The translations under genes and the position numbers were made by a program. DNA of 64,000 bases from Ampelocalamus luodianensis (taxonomy: Eukaryota > Streptophyta > Magnoliopsida > Poales > Poaceae): assembly GCA_036346255.1 (NCBI GenBank), contig CM070622.1:33568751-33632750 (forward strand). The letters are read 5' to 3'. Of this stretch, positions 43,629 to 54,297 are shown in pieces; position 1 is the stretch's first letter; each line of letters begins with the position of its first letter. The notes beneath the pieces are model-generated. The model worked only from the letters and a program-made list of their open reading frames with translations. It ran no database searches and was not told where the DNA came from.

Positions 43629-45570
43629 CTACAAAACAAATTCATACTCTTTTAGGTACCCAAATTTTTTTGGTCCTTGGAGGTTAGATACCAAGGTTTT
43701 GGGCATCCAAATGACATTCTTTTTATTTTCGAGTATGAGAGTCCCAATAAATTTAGCTATACTTTTACCATCATTTGATTTCTTAAGCATATAACAAGAT
43801 TCAAATACAAAGGATTTCGATGAACTATGAATTATGCAATCCTTGGCTAAATGCCCCATATCATGGCACTTGTAGCATAATTTATCATTCTTTCTTACAA
43901 ACCTTGTCGCATTGTAGATTTGCATTTTTTTCCTTTCTTAGGAATGAAACCAAGTCTCTCCTTGTTGTAAAAGCACCTTTGCTCACTCAAGATTTGGTCA
44001 AGAGTGGCCTTACCCTTGAAGCATCTATATAAGCTTTTACTTAGCTTGGTTACATGTTTTTTGAGCTCAAGATTCTCAATAACAATAGGATGATCAAATT
44101 TTAAATCCATGCAAGCAACATCATCCATGTTAGAGCTACAAGGCATGACAATCAAATCATCACATGAAGTAGATATGATAGACTTAGATGCAATATTTAA
44201 GTATTTTATGTCATCAAGAATATCACAAGTAATGCCTATATCTATGTGAGATTTTGAATTATCCTTGGCAAGAAGAATTTCATAAGCTTCCTTTAGCTCC
44301 TCATAAGAGTCTTTGAGAGAAAGAAATTCCTTCTTCAAGACTTTGGATTTTGACTTTTCCTTGCCAAGATATGCATTCAAATCCTCTAACATATATATTA
44401 GCTCATCATAAGTAGGATCATCATTTATATCATTTGTTACCTTTTGTTCCCCTTTTGCCATGAGACAATGGGGAGTAGAGAACAATGATGGAGCCTCCTT
44501 GATGGCAATTTCGGTAAGCTCTCTCTTCCTTGGGGATCCGTCTTCTTCGGAGTCGAGTCCAAAAAATCTTCATCAGAGTTCCATTCTCCAATGTGAACTT
44601 CACTCTTGCCATTTTTGTGGAGCTTCTTCTTACCATTGTAGTCTTTTTTTTTCTTAAATGATTTGGGTTTTTTATCTTTCTTGTTTGGACAATGAGAAGC
44701 AATATGGTCTTTCTCCTCACACTCATAACATGTGATGTGGGTATAGCGATTTTTGCTTGAGGATTGACCTTTGTTGAAGTTGAAACTCTGGTTTGAGCGT
44801 CTTTTCATGAATTTGCTCATTCTTCTTACAAGTAGAGCCATATCTTCATCGGAATCATCATATTCACTTTCAATCTTTTCATCAATTGATTCGTTGTTGC
44901 CTTGAATGCAATATTTTTCTTCTTAGAGGCAACTTGTTCTAATAACTCTTCATTGTCTTTCTTGTAGAGCTCCTTTGTGATCAAGTTGCCCAAAAGATCG
45001 GTAGGAGTTATTCTTGGCAATTCGGAAGAATTTAGAAATAAGGTTACCAATGTCTCATACTTGTCCGATAGAGCCCTAAGCATTTTTCTCACAGTATCAA
45101 GATCAGTTAGAGATGAACCAAGACCTTTAAGTTCATTAACTAAGTTATTCAATCTTGAATACATTTCATTTATATTTTCTTGTGGCAACATAACAAATGT
45201 CTCATATTTTATTTTAAGCATATGCAATTTGGCCTCCTTGACCGCGGATGTTCCCTCATGAATTTCGGAGAGAGTTTTCCAAATATCATGAGCCATCTCA
45301 AGCAAGCTCACTCTATTGAATTCATCCACGTTCAAGGTTCCATAAAGAGCATTCATTGCTTGAGCATTTAGGAGAGCATTTTGTTCATCTAAATTTGTAA
45401 GATTGTTTGGATCAATAGGCATAACGAAACCCTCTCCTACAATTCTCTATATGCTAGAACTCATGACTTTAAGATAAACGGTCATACGGACCTTCCAATA
45501 AGCATAATTTGTGCCATCGAATTGTGGTGTCTTACCAATAGAGAAACCCTCACTACTCAACCTTTTTTCT
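43629..45570 (-). pseudogene. gag: SIRE-type copia gag with two zinc knuckles
   Basis: Minus strand. The N-terminus near 45560 reads FSIGKTPQFDGTNYAYWKVR (DUF4219-like), broken by a stop near 45455. The UBN2 gag domain is at 45422-44880 (ALYGTLNVDEFNRVSLLEMA, MYSRLNNLVNELKGLG). A first CCHC knuckle lies at about 44740 (CYECEEKDHIASHC), then a Lys-rich tract. A long predicted coiled coil (44400-44250, LKKEFLSLKDSYEELKEAYE) and a second CCHC knuckle at about 43870 (CYKCHDMGHLAKDC) follow. Two knuckles separated by a coiled coil fit SIRE-type gag. Frames change near 44840 and 44450. Confidence 0.85.
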
Positions 45571-45604
45571 CTAGGCGGTAAAACCTAATAGATGAGAGAT
45601 CAAA

Positions 45605-45615
45605 CTCTGATACCA
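45605..45615 (-). other. Primer-binding site of the SIRE-type copia
   Basis: On the minus strand TGGTATCAGAG follows the LTR end ...CTTGATCCTACA after two bases. Initiator tRNA-Met type. Confidence 0.9.
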
Positions 45616-45617
45616 CT

Positions 45618-47233
45618 TGTAGGATCAAGGATAACCGACTAGAGGGGGTGAATAGGCGGTTTTAAGTTCTTTTGGCTAAAAACAGATTTTGCCAAATTAA
45701 ACATATGAAATATGATTTCACAAAGAAGGCCTAAAAATTCTATGGCTATCTAAGTGCACTACACTAACAAGATAAGCTAAAACAATCTAGACAAGATAAT
45801 CAAATAGCATATATGAGTAAATGCACAAAGTAAAGAACAAGATAATAAACCACACTATGGAGACAACCGATGTTTTTCCTGTGGTTTCAGAGATTTGTCG
45901 CTCTCCACTAATCCACGTTGAGGAAGCTTGATCAACTCAAGCCGGGTTCACACAAGCACTTTCCTCGATCACTAATGGTAGCTCCTCTCCACTCCGGATA
46001 GGCGAGCTCAAACCTTTAGAAATGCCAGGGTCTTCTCACAATCTCCTTTGAGAAGATCACCGATGCAACTTCGAACCATCTAGAAGACGACAATCTCCAA
46101 GAGTAATAGATCAACTATTCTTCGCTTGGAGAAACTCAAGTGCCACAAAGATCAAACTCAAATCAATGTACTCGGAAAAAACTCAACAACCTTTTCAAGA
46201 CGAAATTAATGCTCTCAAAGAGTGGAAGAACAAGCAAAGGGTTTAAGAGTGTTCAATGAGGTTCAACAACACTTGTATGCTAGTAGTGGGTGAGGTATTT
46301 ATAGCCTCCACCCACTGCACTAGCCGTTGGAGCTCGAAACCCCGAAGTGCAATCAGTCTGCAGGCAAGTGGCCGGTCAGATCGGGCCACAAACAATGGTC
46401 GACTACACCGTATTAAATGCACAAAAACTATCCGTTATGACCATGTCCGGTCAGACCGCCAACAGGGGTCCGGTCAGACCGGACTCAAGAAATCCAAATC
46501 AGAGATAAAACATGCTACTGGAAAAAGTTAACCGCATGGACAACCCGGGGTTGCGGTCAGTTCAGCTATAAGCAAAAGGCAGCAAGACACAAGAAAATCA
46601 CTTCTCTAAAAAAAGCTGACCGGGTTTGTTGACCCGGAGGTCTAGTCAGTCCGGAGCTATGCTGGCAGTTAGTCCAGCCTCAAAGATTTCACAAAAACTC
46701 CCTTTTATGGAAAAAGCTGACCGGGACACTCGATTCGGAGGTCGATCGGTCCGAACTAAAAACTGCGGTTAGTCTGGGCAATGAAAATACCGAGAAGGAG
46801 CTTACTGGAAAAAGCTGACCGCGCATTTTATCCGGGTTTTCGGTCAGTCCATCCCATAAGCGGAGGTCAGTCCGCCTTGAAAAGAAAACACACAACAATT
46901 TTGGCTAGACTATTTCAAAATAAACCGAGTTTCAAACTAAGTAAGATTGAGCAATGTGGCATCATTAGCTTTCAAGCTACTAGATAATTAATCCCTCTTC
47001 ATAGTACGGTTTCCTATTCTAGTAAGCCGGTCTTTTATCCTTCATTCTCCTAGACCGGTAAAAACAAAGAAAAGGTCCTATTAACTAGATACCTTTGCCT
47101 TGAGTTAGATGAGATCCTTCAGCGCTCTTCCGTCTTTGTCCTAGAATAATCCTTTTAACTTCTTCACAGATACGTTAGTACAAAAACACATAGTTGTCCT
47201 TAACACGACAAATGGGGCCTATATTCTTCAACA
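45618..47233 (-). repeat. 5' LTR of the SIRE-type copia (1616 bp)
   Basis: The minus strand begins TGTTGAAGAATA and ends CTTGATCCTACA. The plus-strand start TGTAGGATCAAGG followed by CGACTAGAGGGGGTGAATAG recurs in variant form at 58754, a second SIRE-type LTR. GTATTTATAGCC near 46294 may include the TATA region of one strand. Confidence 0.85.
46430..46880. repeat. GGTCAGACCGG-type palindromes and ~75-90-bp tandem units in the SIRE LTR
   Basis: A perfect palindrome TCCGGTCAGACCGGA lies at 46469-46483 and a partial one at about 46446. Then come about four degenerate units beginning GGAAAAAGYTRACCG (46519, about 46606, 46708, 46806), each containing CCGG and GGTCAGTCCG/GGTTAGTC words. Confidence 0.75.
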
Positions 47234-47239
47234 CTATAT

Positions 47240-47468
47240 CGACCAATGCAACACCAACTGCAACGAAGACCATCTACCAGGAAACTGTCCGACTACCAAA
47301 GTTACTTGCTTCCTTTGCGAGGGACACGATCACTATCCTAGAGAGTGTCGTCTAAACTGGGTACTCACCAAGTCAGTTGAACTACAACAAAGGATTCTCC
47401 GCGCAGCAGTAAGCACCGCAACCACTAAAGCCACCATGGAAACAGTCCCTGACCAAGAAGGCGTGTAA
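47240..47468 (+). pseudogene. gag: gag C-terminal fragment with two CCHC knuckles
   Basis: Frame with CNTNCNEDHLPGNC and, 9 residues later, CFLCEGHDHYPREC. The first is a relaxed C-x3-C-x3-H-x4-C, the second C-x2-C-x4-H-x4-C. Such knuckles bind the RNA genome in retrotransposon gag proteins. A polar tail (LTKSVELQQRILRAAVST) and a stop at 47466-47468 follow. The upstream part is lost at the SIRE LTR insertion. Assignment to element 4 rests on strand and position. Confidence 0.7.
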
Positions 47469-48114
47469 GGCAGCCTAGGCAATATATTAGCACATGTTGT
47501 ATCCTTAGGCCTAGTCGATGCCATAGAAGACTTGTACGATAAGTAGTTAATGAGGATGTATCCAGTGCACAAAATAAATTAACTATGTGGCATGTTGTTG
47601 GAATCAGGAGGATAAGTGCCTAGAAGATATCACCGTAAAACTTAGGACAAGTCATTTAGACTAGATTGATAGGAATAATTGAAGTTATACACATAATGCG
47701 AACAATAAATGGATTGTTAATAATTTTAAAATTGAATATTAGAAGAATTGATGTGAGTAAAGCGGTACTAAATAAAAATGGGCGCCGCAATAGAAAATAT
47801 TTATTTAGCATCTGTAGACATTTTTAAGGGGGTGTAGCTGAATACAGAGAAGTCGAATCGTTACAATTATATGCGATTATGATTCGGTGATATCATCAAT
47901 TATAAGAGAAGCCTAGAGTTTAATTAGGGCAATTAGTGGGCTAAAAGGAAATTTTGTGGCTGTCATGAAGGAAACAGAAAACAACGACGATGAGTAGCCA
48001 CATCAGGATTTGGCAAAGCAACCAAGAGGGCGTCAGCATCCTCCGCTATGTCTCTCTCTTCCTCATCTGTCCTATTCTTTCTGTTCTACCGAAATCTCGG
48101 GGTTGAGATTCTTT

Positions 48115-48125
48115 TAAGGGGGGTA
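48115..48125 (+). other. Polypurine tract of long-LTR element 4
   Basis: AAGGGGGGTAG just before GCGTT and the LTR start TGTAACATCC at 48131. Confidence 0.75.
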
Positions 48126-48130
48126 GCGTT

Positions 48131-51100
48131 TGTAACATCCAAAAGTGCCTAGATGCAAAAATGTGGGATTTTTAAAACTTTTTGCATGTTATTTGTTATG
48201 GCCCTGCTTGCAGAATTTTTTAGAGTTATTTGATTTGCTTTTCTTTTGCAGACACAAGTGAGTAAATATTGAAAGCCTAAAAACATAAGCTCTAGAAACC
48301 CTTATCTTAACTACATAAACGCTAGAATTGCAAATTTTAAAAGTAAAAGAATCAGATACAAGTAAACCATCGTAGCAAAGTTAACCTAAAGTATGCCCTT
48401 GAAATATTGCATGAAAATAGGAACTTAAAAGAATTTTAGAGAAAAATTCAAAGCACACAAAATTCTGAAACAATTACATGATAATATACATTGAGTTGTA
48501 AACCTTTCCAAGATTTTTCATAAATTCTGAAGTTCAATATCCATATTTAAAAATTCCCTAAGTGCTGTCAGCCAATTTCCAAGTACTGGAGCTCAGTTTC
48601 CTTTTCGCCCTCACTGATCGGCCAGCCCCACGTGCAGTCATTTCTCTTCCACGTTGCTCCCACGCGCTCAACATGCAGCTCGCCACCGCTGCTCCTCTGC
48701 CCATGCCGCCGGCCGTACCTCGCACGCTCCGCCCCTGCCTATATGGACACTGCCGCAGCCCCCTCCCTCTGGCCTTCCTTTCCCCTCTCCTCCCATCTCA
48801 TCTTCACTACCCCGCAAGCAAGCGCGTAGAGCCCTTCTCCCGCCCGCTCGGCTGTCGCGCACCGCTCGCCGTCCGGCCGCGCCGGTGAACCCCGTTCACG
48901 ACCAACTGCGTCACGCGGTGTCTCTCGCCATCCTGAGCAAAATCCCCCAAGAAATTAAAGGATTTCTCCGCCGGTGCGCGCCGCACGATCGTCTTCACCG
49001 ATTCCGGCCTAACCACCGCCACGGCCACCACTCCTCACTCGGTAAGCCGGCGGTCAATTCCTCGCCTCTAGTGCATCCCCACACTCCCCTCTACTTCCCC
49101 CCATCACCCACTCCGGCCCTCCATCTCCGCAACGCCGCCGCGACGACATCCCCCTCGCGCCGCCGCGGGCTCTCGACGTCCAGCCACCACAGCCGCCCTT
49201 GGCCCCCTTCGTCCGCTATGGTGAGTTCCCCGAGCCCCACGGTAGCTCGTGCTCGCCCTAGTACCCCTCCAACCTCACCCGTGCGCCGCCGCGCCGTTTC
49301 ACCCCACTGCCGGCCGCCGCTCAGCCTTGCCGCGCCGCCACAGTGCCGCCCAAACCACGAATCCACCTCCTCTAGACTGCTAACCCCTTGGCACTCCATT
49401 TTGGCCATAGCCACCTCCTCCATGCCGCTCAACCGCCGGCGACGAGCCACTCCCCCAAGCCGGCCACAGCTCCCTGTTCTGTCTCTGTTACTCTGAATGC
49501 AGGTATGTGTGTATGAATGGCATGAGAACCCACACTGTGACGAATGCTTGGAGTTCAGTTTGCAAAAACCAGGATTAAGGTTAGTTAGGTGACTAGTTTA
49601 GGTAATAATCTGTTTGTTAATTGTCTTTGGCAATAAGATTGAAAGAACTAAGCCTAGCTATAAATTGCATGATCAGTATAATGGTCTCATTGGCCCACAT
49701 GTAATACTGATAACAGTGAGTGCTTAAAAGGTTGATCAGTGAGAGAACTTTATAGTTGGTAAGTGCAGGTCTTGTGTCTGCTCCCTTTAGTGACTTCCTG
49801 TGTTTATGTATGAGGGTATGTCAAATAAGTAATTAGTAAATAAATTGATAAAGAGAGCCAAACTAATCAAGAGTTAAGTGGTTAGATCATGATGAATTGC
49901 TTCAACATGCCATTCGGCTGTAAGCCAATAGTATAGCAGAAGATGTCAATGAACACCCCCCCTCCGCCCCTTTGTTAATCAAGCCCTCTAATGATAACAA
50001 GTGTTATAGCTGTCAATTAAGACACTCAAGTGGATTAACAAAATTGAGAGAGGTTTAACTAGTAGCACTTCATTTCAGAAAAATGTTGTGTTGTCAGTTG
50101 AATAAGCAGAGAAGTGTTATGAAATGACAGTGGTTCCTTCATTTAGGAGGTTTGGTGATAAGTGCCCTAAGTAGTTCACTTGGGAATGGATATTAATCTA
50201 GAGTTACATGTTGATTGGAGAGTAACTTAAGATGATTAGTAAAGGTGATTAGAGGTCAGTTGACAGTTGGTAATAAGCTATTACCAACTGAGTTGCAAAG
50301 ACAAAACTACTTAGGAATCATACTAAGATAGTTTGCTTAGGCTGTCATTAAGATGATACTAACTTAAGGAATTAAGCTAACTAGTAGGGTTATTAGCAAT
50401 GATAATCCAGGGTAGCAAATCCATCCCTAAATTAAGCGATTAGTAAATAAAATAATTAAGATGACTAACCTAGATAATTGGAGGTTTACTAAAAACAAAC
50501 CTAACTCGAAATTGTGTTAGCTCATTTGTCATTATAGTTCAGAATGAGTAGCTGGTAGTTAGTGTGTTGAGGCTAAGTGATGTTAGCTACAAGTCTGATA
50601 GAAGATTAAGTAGGATTAATTAAAACAGTAGTTAGATAATAACCAAGTATCATTAACCTATCAGCCCTATGTCTAGGAGTGTACAAATAGCCATAAGGTT
50701 GAACCTCGATAAGAGATGATCATGCTAGCGGTGTCCATGTGACCGCTTAACCCTAGGCCATTAGCTATTGTCTAGTAAAAGTTAGTTACTCAACAAAGAC
50801 CAACATCAACTAGAGCAATAATATGACAACTTCAACTATAATTAGGTCTTATCAGCAAATAGGAACTAAAACCATGGGAGACCTCTCATTGGATAAATTA
50901 TAATAAGATGAACTAGGTTAATTACTCTCTAAATAAGGATTAGCAGCCAAGCCAACGCTTAGAAGTTCCAGCTAAGGCTTATGGAATTTCCTTGATAAAT
51001 ATAAATCAATAAGATAAACTATTAAAAGGGCAAAGTCCCATGTGTCGGTGAGACTTATGTCTACCCAGAGCGAACCCCGCACCTATGCATAAGTCTCACC

Positions 51101-51370
51101 TGGTTTTCCTGGAACTTCCTCGATAAATAAGAAGTAATAACTGAAATAATCATGAGAGCATATAAGAGGATTGATTTTGATTGTATGATCATCATGGATG
51201 TATACATAGAATGCTTGGAGAGAGTGCTTGTGAGTATTAGGTGGCCTATTAAGGAAAACAACATTACCTAAGCTCTAGGTATCATCCGTCATCATCCATT
51301 CTCAGTAGCATAACCCTTCGTGATCCGAAAACTCATCGGTAACCATTGAGAATGTTCATGCAAACATTCT
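48131..51370 (+). mobile_element. 3' LTR of long-LTR element 4 (right end unresolved)
   Basis: Starts TGTAACATCC and repeats the 41706-41889 sequence. It then runs through a GC-rich part (48600-49500, with a 280-residue Ser/Pro/Arg-rich frame that shows no domain), a long AT-rich part with many TAATTAG/TTAGT words (49560-50660), and a block with GGTGTCCATGTGACCGC near 50733 comparable to the GTGTCCATGACC block of long LTRs 1 and 2. The right end is placed where copia B coding sequence begins; a terminal CA with target duplication TTCCC was not confirmed. Confidence 0.65.
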
Positions 51371-51374
51371 CTCG

Positions 51375-53517
51375 CTCCCTGTTAAATTTATCTACTTTGG
51401 TCAGAAGTATTTCCCTTCATCTCACAAAGGCTACCGGCGTTATGATGTTTCCACCAAATGCATCATCCTCTCCCATCATGTGTTCTTTGATGAAGTGATG
51501 TTTCCTTTCTCTATCCACAATTCCTCGTCTGCACCTGAATCATATGATTTTCTCCTTGATTTTTGTCTCCACACAATCACCACTGCATGTGATCCATCTG
51601 ACCAGTGGCTCTTGTCATGCCATTGCCCCTACCACGGCTGTCACAACCCTATCACAAGCTCTGCCATGTCTCATTTCCTTGCTGCATCACTTGCTGCGGC
51701 AGCCCCAACTGCCGCAAGCACTACCGTGTCTACCCCTCTCCCTGTCGCATCAGCTACCACGGCAATCCTCCCTGCCGCGATCACTGCTGCCACCTCTAAT
51801 GTGGCAGCGCTTTCTCATGTCATGACAACGCTTTCTCCCACCGTGGCAGCCCCAGTTGGTCTAGTTCCTTGGCATATAACTGATCCCCATCATATGACCA
51901 CTCGCGCCAAGCGCCAAGACCGAACTCGTGTTTCCTGTCGCTCGGTTGAATCCTCGACCGTTGCATGTTCAATTTCTCCAATTCCGAAGACATATCAGTC
52001 TACTCTCTAGGATCCCAACTAGTGACAGGCTATGGCTGCCGAGCATTAGGCTCTTCTTGAGAATCAAACTTGGTCTCTTGTTCCTCATCCTTCAAGTGCC
52101 AATGTGGTTACTAGCAAGTGGATCTTTAAACACAAATTTCACTCTCAAGGCTCTCTTGCACGATACAAGGCTCGATGGGTTGTTCGTGGCTATTCCCAAT
52201 AGTCGGGTATCGACTATGGTGAGACTTTCACCCGTCATCAAACCCATCAACATTCGTGTTGCCCTTAGTCTCCCCGTCTTACGTGGTTGGCCTATTCACC
52301 AGTTAGATGTCAAGAATACCTTCCTTCACGCCACGCTTGATGAAACCGTCTGTTGCCAGTAGCCATCCGGGTTTGTTGAACCCAGTGGCCCTTAGCATGT
52401 CTGCCATCTTCTTAAGTTCCTCTATGGTCTTAAGCAGGCTCCCCGTGCATGTTACCAATGTTTCACCACATACATTCGCACGATCAGCTTTGTCGCTTCC
52501 TCCTCAGACACCTCCTTGTTCGTGTTCAAGGACAACACCAACCTTGCTCACCTCTTGTTGTAAGTCAACGATATCATCCTCACAGCATCGACCATCGCTC
52601 TCCTTGATCGGCTCATTCACGTCTCCATGTTGAGTTTGCTATGACAGATCTTGGTGATTTGCATCACTTTCTTGGGATCACCGTCACCTGATCACCTGTC
52701 GGTATGTTTTTTCTCAACGGAAATATGCCACTGACTTTTTTCAGTGTGTAGGTATGTCCGAGTGCCACGCCACCGCTACACTCGTGGATACACAAGCCAA
52801 GTTGTCCACCACTGATGGCTCGCCTATTGCTGACCCCACAGAGTACCGCAATCTCACTGGGGCCTCAGTTACCTGACATTGACTTGACCAGATCTTGCAT
52901 ATGCAGTTCAACTGGTATGCCTTCATATGCATGCACCTTGAGAGCATCATCTTGCCCTTATCAAGCGCATATTACGCTATGTCAAGGGCACTCTCAACCA
53001 CGGTCTTCAGCTTCATGTCTCTTCGATCGCCTCCCCGACGGCTTACTCTGACGCTGATTGGGCGGATTGTCCGGACTCTCGTTAGTCTACCTCCGGATAC
53101 TGCGTGTACCTCGACGATAACCATATTTCTTGGTCCTCCAAGTGATATACTACAATCTCTCGCTCCAGTGCTGAGGTTGAGTACCGCACCATCACTTATG
53201 TCGTAGCTGAGTGTTGCTGGATCTGCCAACTCCTGACGGAACTCCATTACTCCCTTTCGTCAGCCACTGTTGTCTACTGTGATAGCATCAGTGCTATTTA
53301 CATGCCGTCTAACCCGGCACAACATCGACGTACCAAGCACATTGAGATTGACATACACTTTGTTCGAGAGAAGGTGTCACTTGGTCATATCCGCGTATTG
53401 CATGCGCTGTCTTCCCTCCAGTCCCGACATCATGACAAAGGGCTTCCCATTCAGCTGTTTCAGGATTTCCGGTCCAGTCTCTGCATTCGAAAGCCGAACG
53501 ATTCGACTGCGGAAGGA
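51375..53517 (+). pseudogene. pol: copia B: integrase end, RT and RNase H (5'-truncated, broken)
   Basis: Begins inside pol with SSHKGYRRYDVSTKCIILSH and VFFDEVMFPF, the region after the integrase core. A Ser/Thr/Pro/Ala-rich linker follows (51540-51900), then TTRAKRQDR. Reverse transcriptase spans about 52010-52680 (TSKWIFKHKFHSQGSLARYK, ARWVVRGYSQ), with frame changes. The catalytic YVDD is ruined: Tyr is TAA at 52561 and the first Asp is Asn. RNase H lies at 53040-53520 (DADWADCPDS, YCVYLDDNHISW, SSAEVEYRTI, RTKHIEIDIHFVREKV). Gag, protease and the integrase core are missing. Clearly dead. Confidence 0.85.
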
Positions 53518-53800
53518 TGTTGGTGATGTGTATTTCCATACATGGATTGTATAGCTTATGGTAGTTGATATTTGTTCCATATATACATTGTATAGATTAT
53601 GGTAGTTAAGATTAGTTTTGATCTTGTAAATCTCATGTAATTGTTTGTTACTACTATTGCCGATCCGGCACGGCAATATAAGTTCAGCGCCAGAACAACC
53701 TATTGGCTTATGGCCTTCCTTCCTATTCCCGTTTACATGCTTGCTCCGACAACGATCGCCCGTGCAAGTACGATCCTCTTTGCTAGATTACACTTGTTTC
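53518..53800 (+). repeat. Probable 3' LTR of copia B
   Basis: TGTTGGTGATGTG directly follows the RNase H end, where a copia LTR is expected, and T-rich sequence with TTGTATAG repeats and a later GGCAATATAAG region follows. The right end is not defined, and no 5' partner is in the window. Confidence 0.5.
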
Positions 53801-54051
53801 CTAACATGGTTGATGTTTCTTATAAGTAGTAATAAATGTGGTGAGTACATTGCACTCGTTGATTGCATCTTGGAAGCATGTCGTCAATGGAGTGGTTCAA
53901 TTGGTTCCACATACTTCTTATCGAATTAGCTAAAGAATTAGTATGAACTAAACGCATGCTTAGTTGTTCTGCTCCTTCAGTGGATGAATCACTTTGCAAT
54001 ATTCTTTCTATAGTACTTGCCGCTACCGCTAATAAAAATGTGGTTCATCCG

Positions 54052-54260
54052 TGTTAGAGATAGAGCTAGTATCTTCTTACACACCTCGCTGTATATGAGT
54101 ATGTCTGTAGTTGTATCCTAGTTGTATATGAGTATCTCTTGTACATGTTGTAACCTATTCGGACACTCTAGCATATTAGACACTACATAAACTGAAGCTC
54201 TCTGCACGTTTTGGTGTGAGAGATATCTCCCCAATCCCATCTAGTTCCTGAGTTTCTACA
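54052..54260 (+). repeat. 5' LTR of copia C (209 bp)
   Basis: Starts TGTTAGAGATAGAG, ends TTTCTACA, and is followed immediately by TGGTATCAGAGCC. A short LTR with many stops around it. Confidence 0.93.
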
Positions 54261-54272
54261 TGGTATCAGAGC
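54261..54272 (+). other. Primer-binding site of copia C
   Basis: TGGTATCAGAGC, a perfect initiator tRNA-Met type site directly after the LTR. Confidence 0.95.
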
Positions 54273-54297
54273 CTTCCTCTTCTACCGCATCTTCGTC

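Larger units (their letters stand above)
41884..47233 (-). mobile_element. SIRE/Maximus-type Ty1/copia element, 3'-truncated
   Basis: On the minus strand: 5' LTR 45618-47233, primer site 45605-45615, gag, protease and integrase, ending in the first part of reverse transcriptase at about 41884. The rest of RT, RNase H and the 3' LTR are missing. A double zinc-knuckle gag with a long coiled-coil-like spacer, and LTR ends TGTTGAAGAATA...CTTGATCCTACA, are typical of the SIRE/Maximus lineage (family name by recall, not alignment). No complete target duplication exists because one end is lost. Confidence 0.85.
47234..48130 (+). mobile_element. Internal region of long-LTR element 4, pol-less
   Basis: Plus-strand sequence between the SIRE LTR and the 3' LTR of element 4. 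It holds a gag-type zinc-knuckle segment (47240-47468) and then about 650 bases with no pol motif. It ends in a polypurine-like AAGGGGGGTAG (48115-48125) five bases before the LTR. The element thus seems to be a deletion derivative or naturally pol-less. Confidence 0.65.

Noticed and set aside
48654..49496. 280-residue open frame on the plus strand
   Set aside because: Lies inside the long LTR of element 4, is Ser/Pro/Arg-rich and lacks any domain; open frames are expected in GC-rich DNA.
53801..54051. Possible extra gene between copia B and copia C
   Set aside because: Short AT-rich frames only; nothing recognised.
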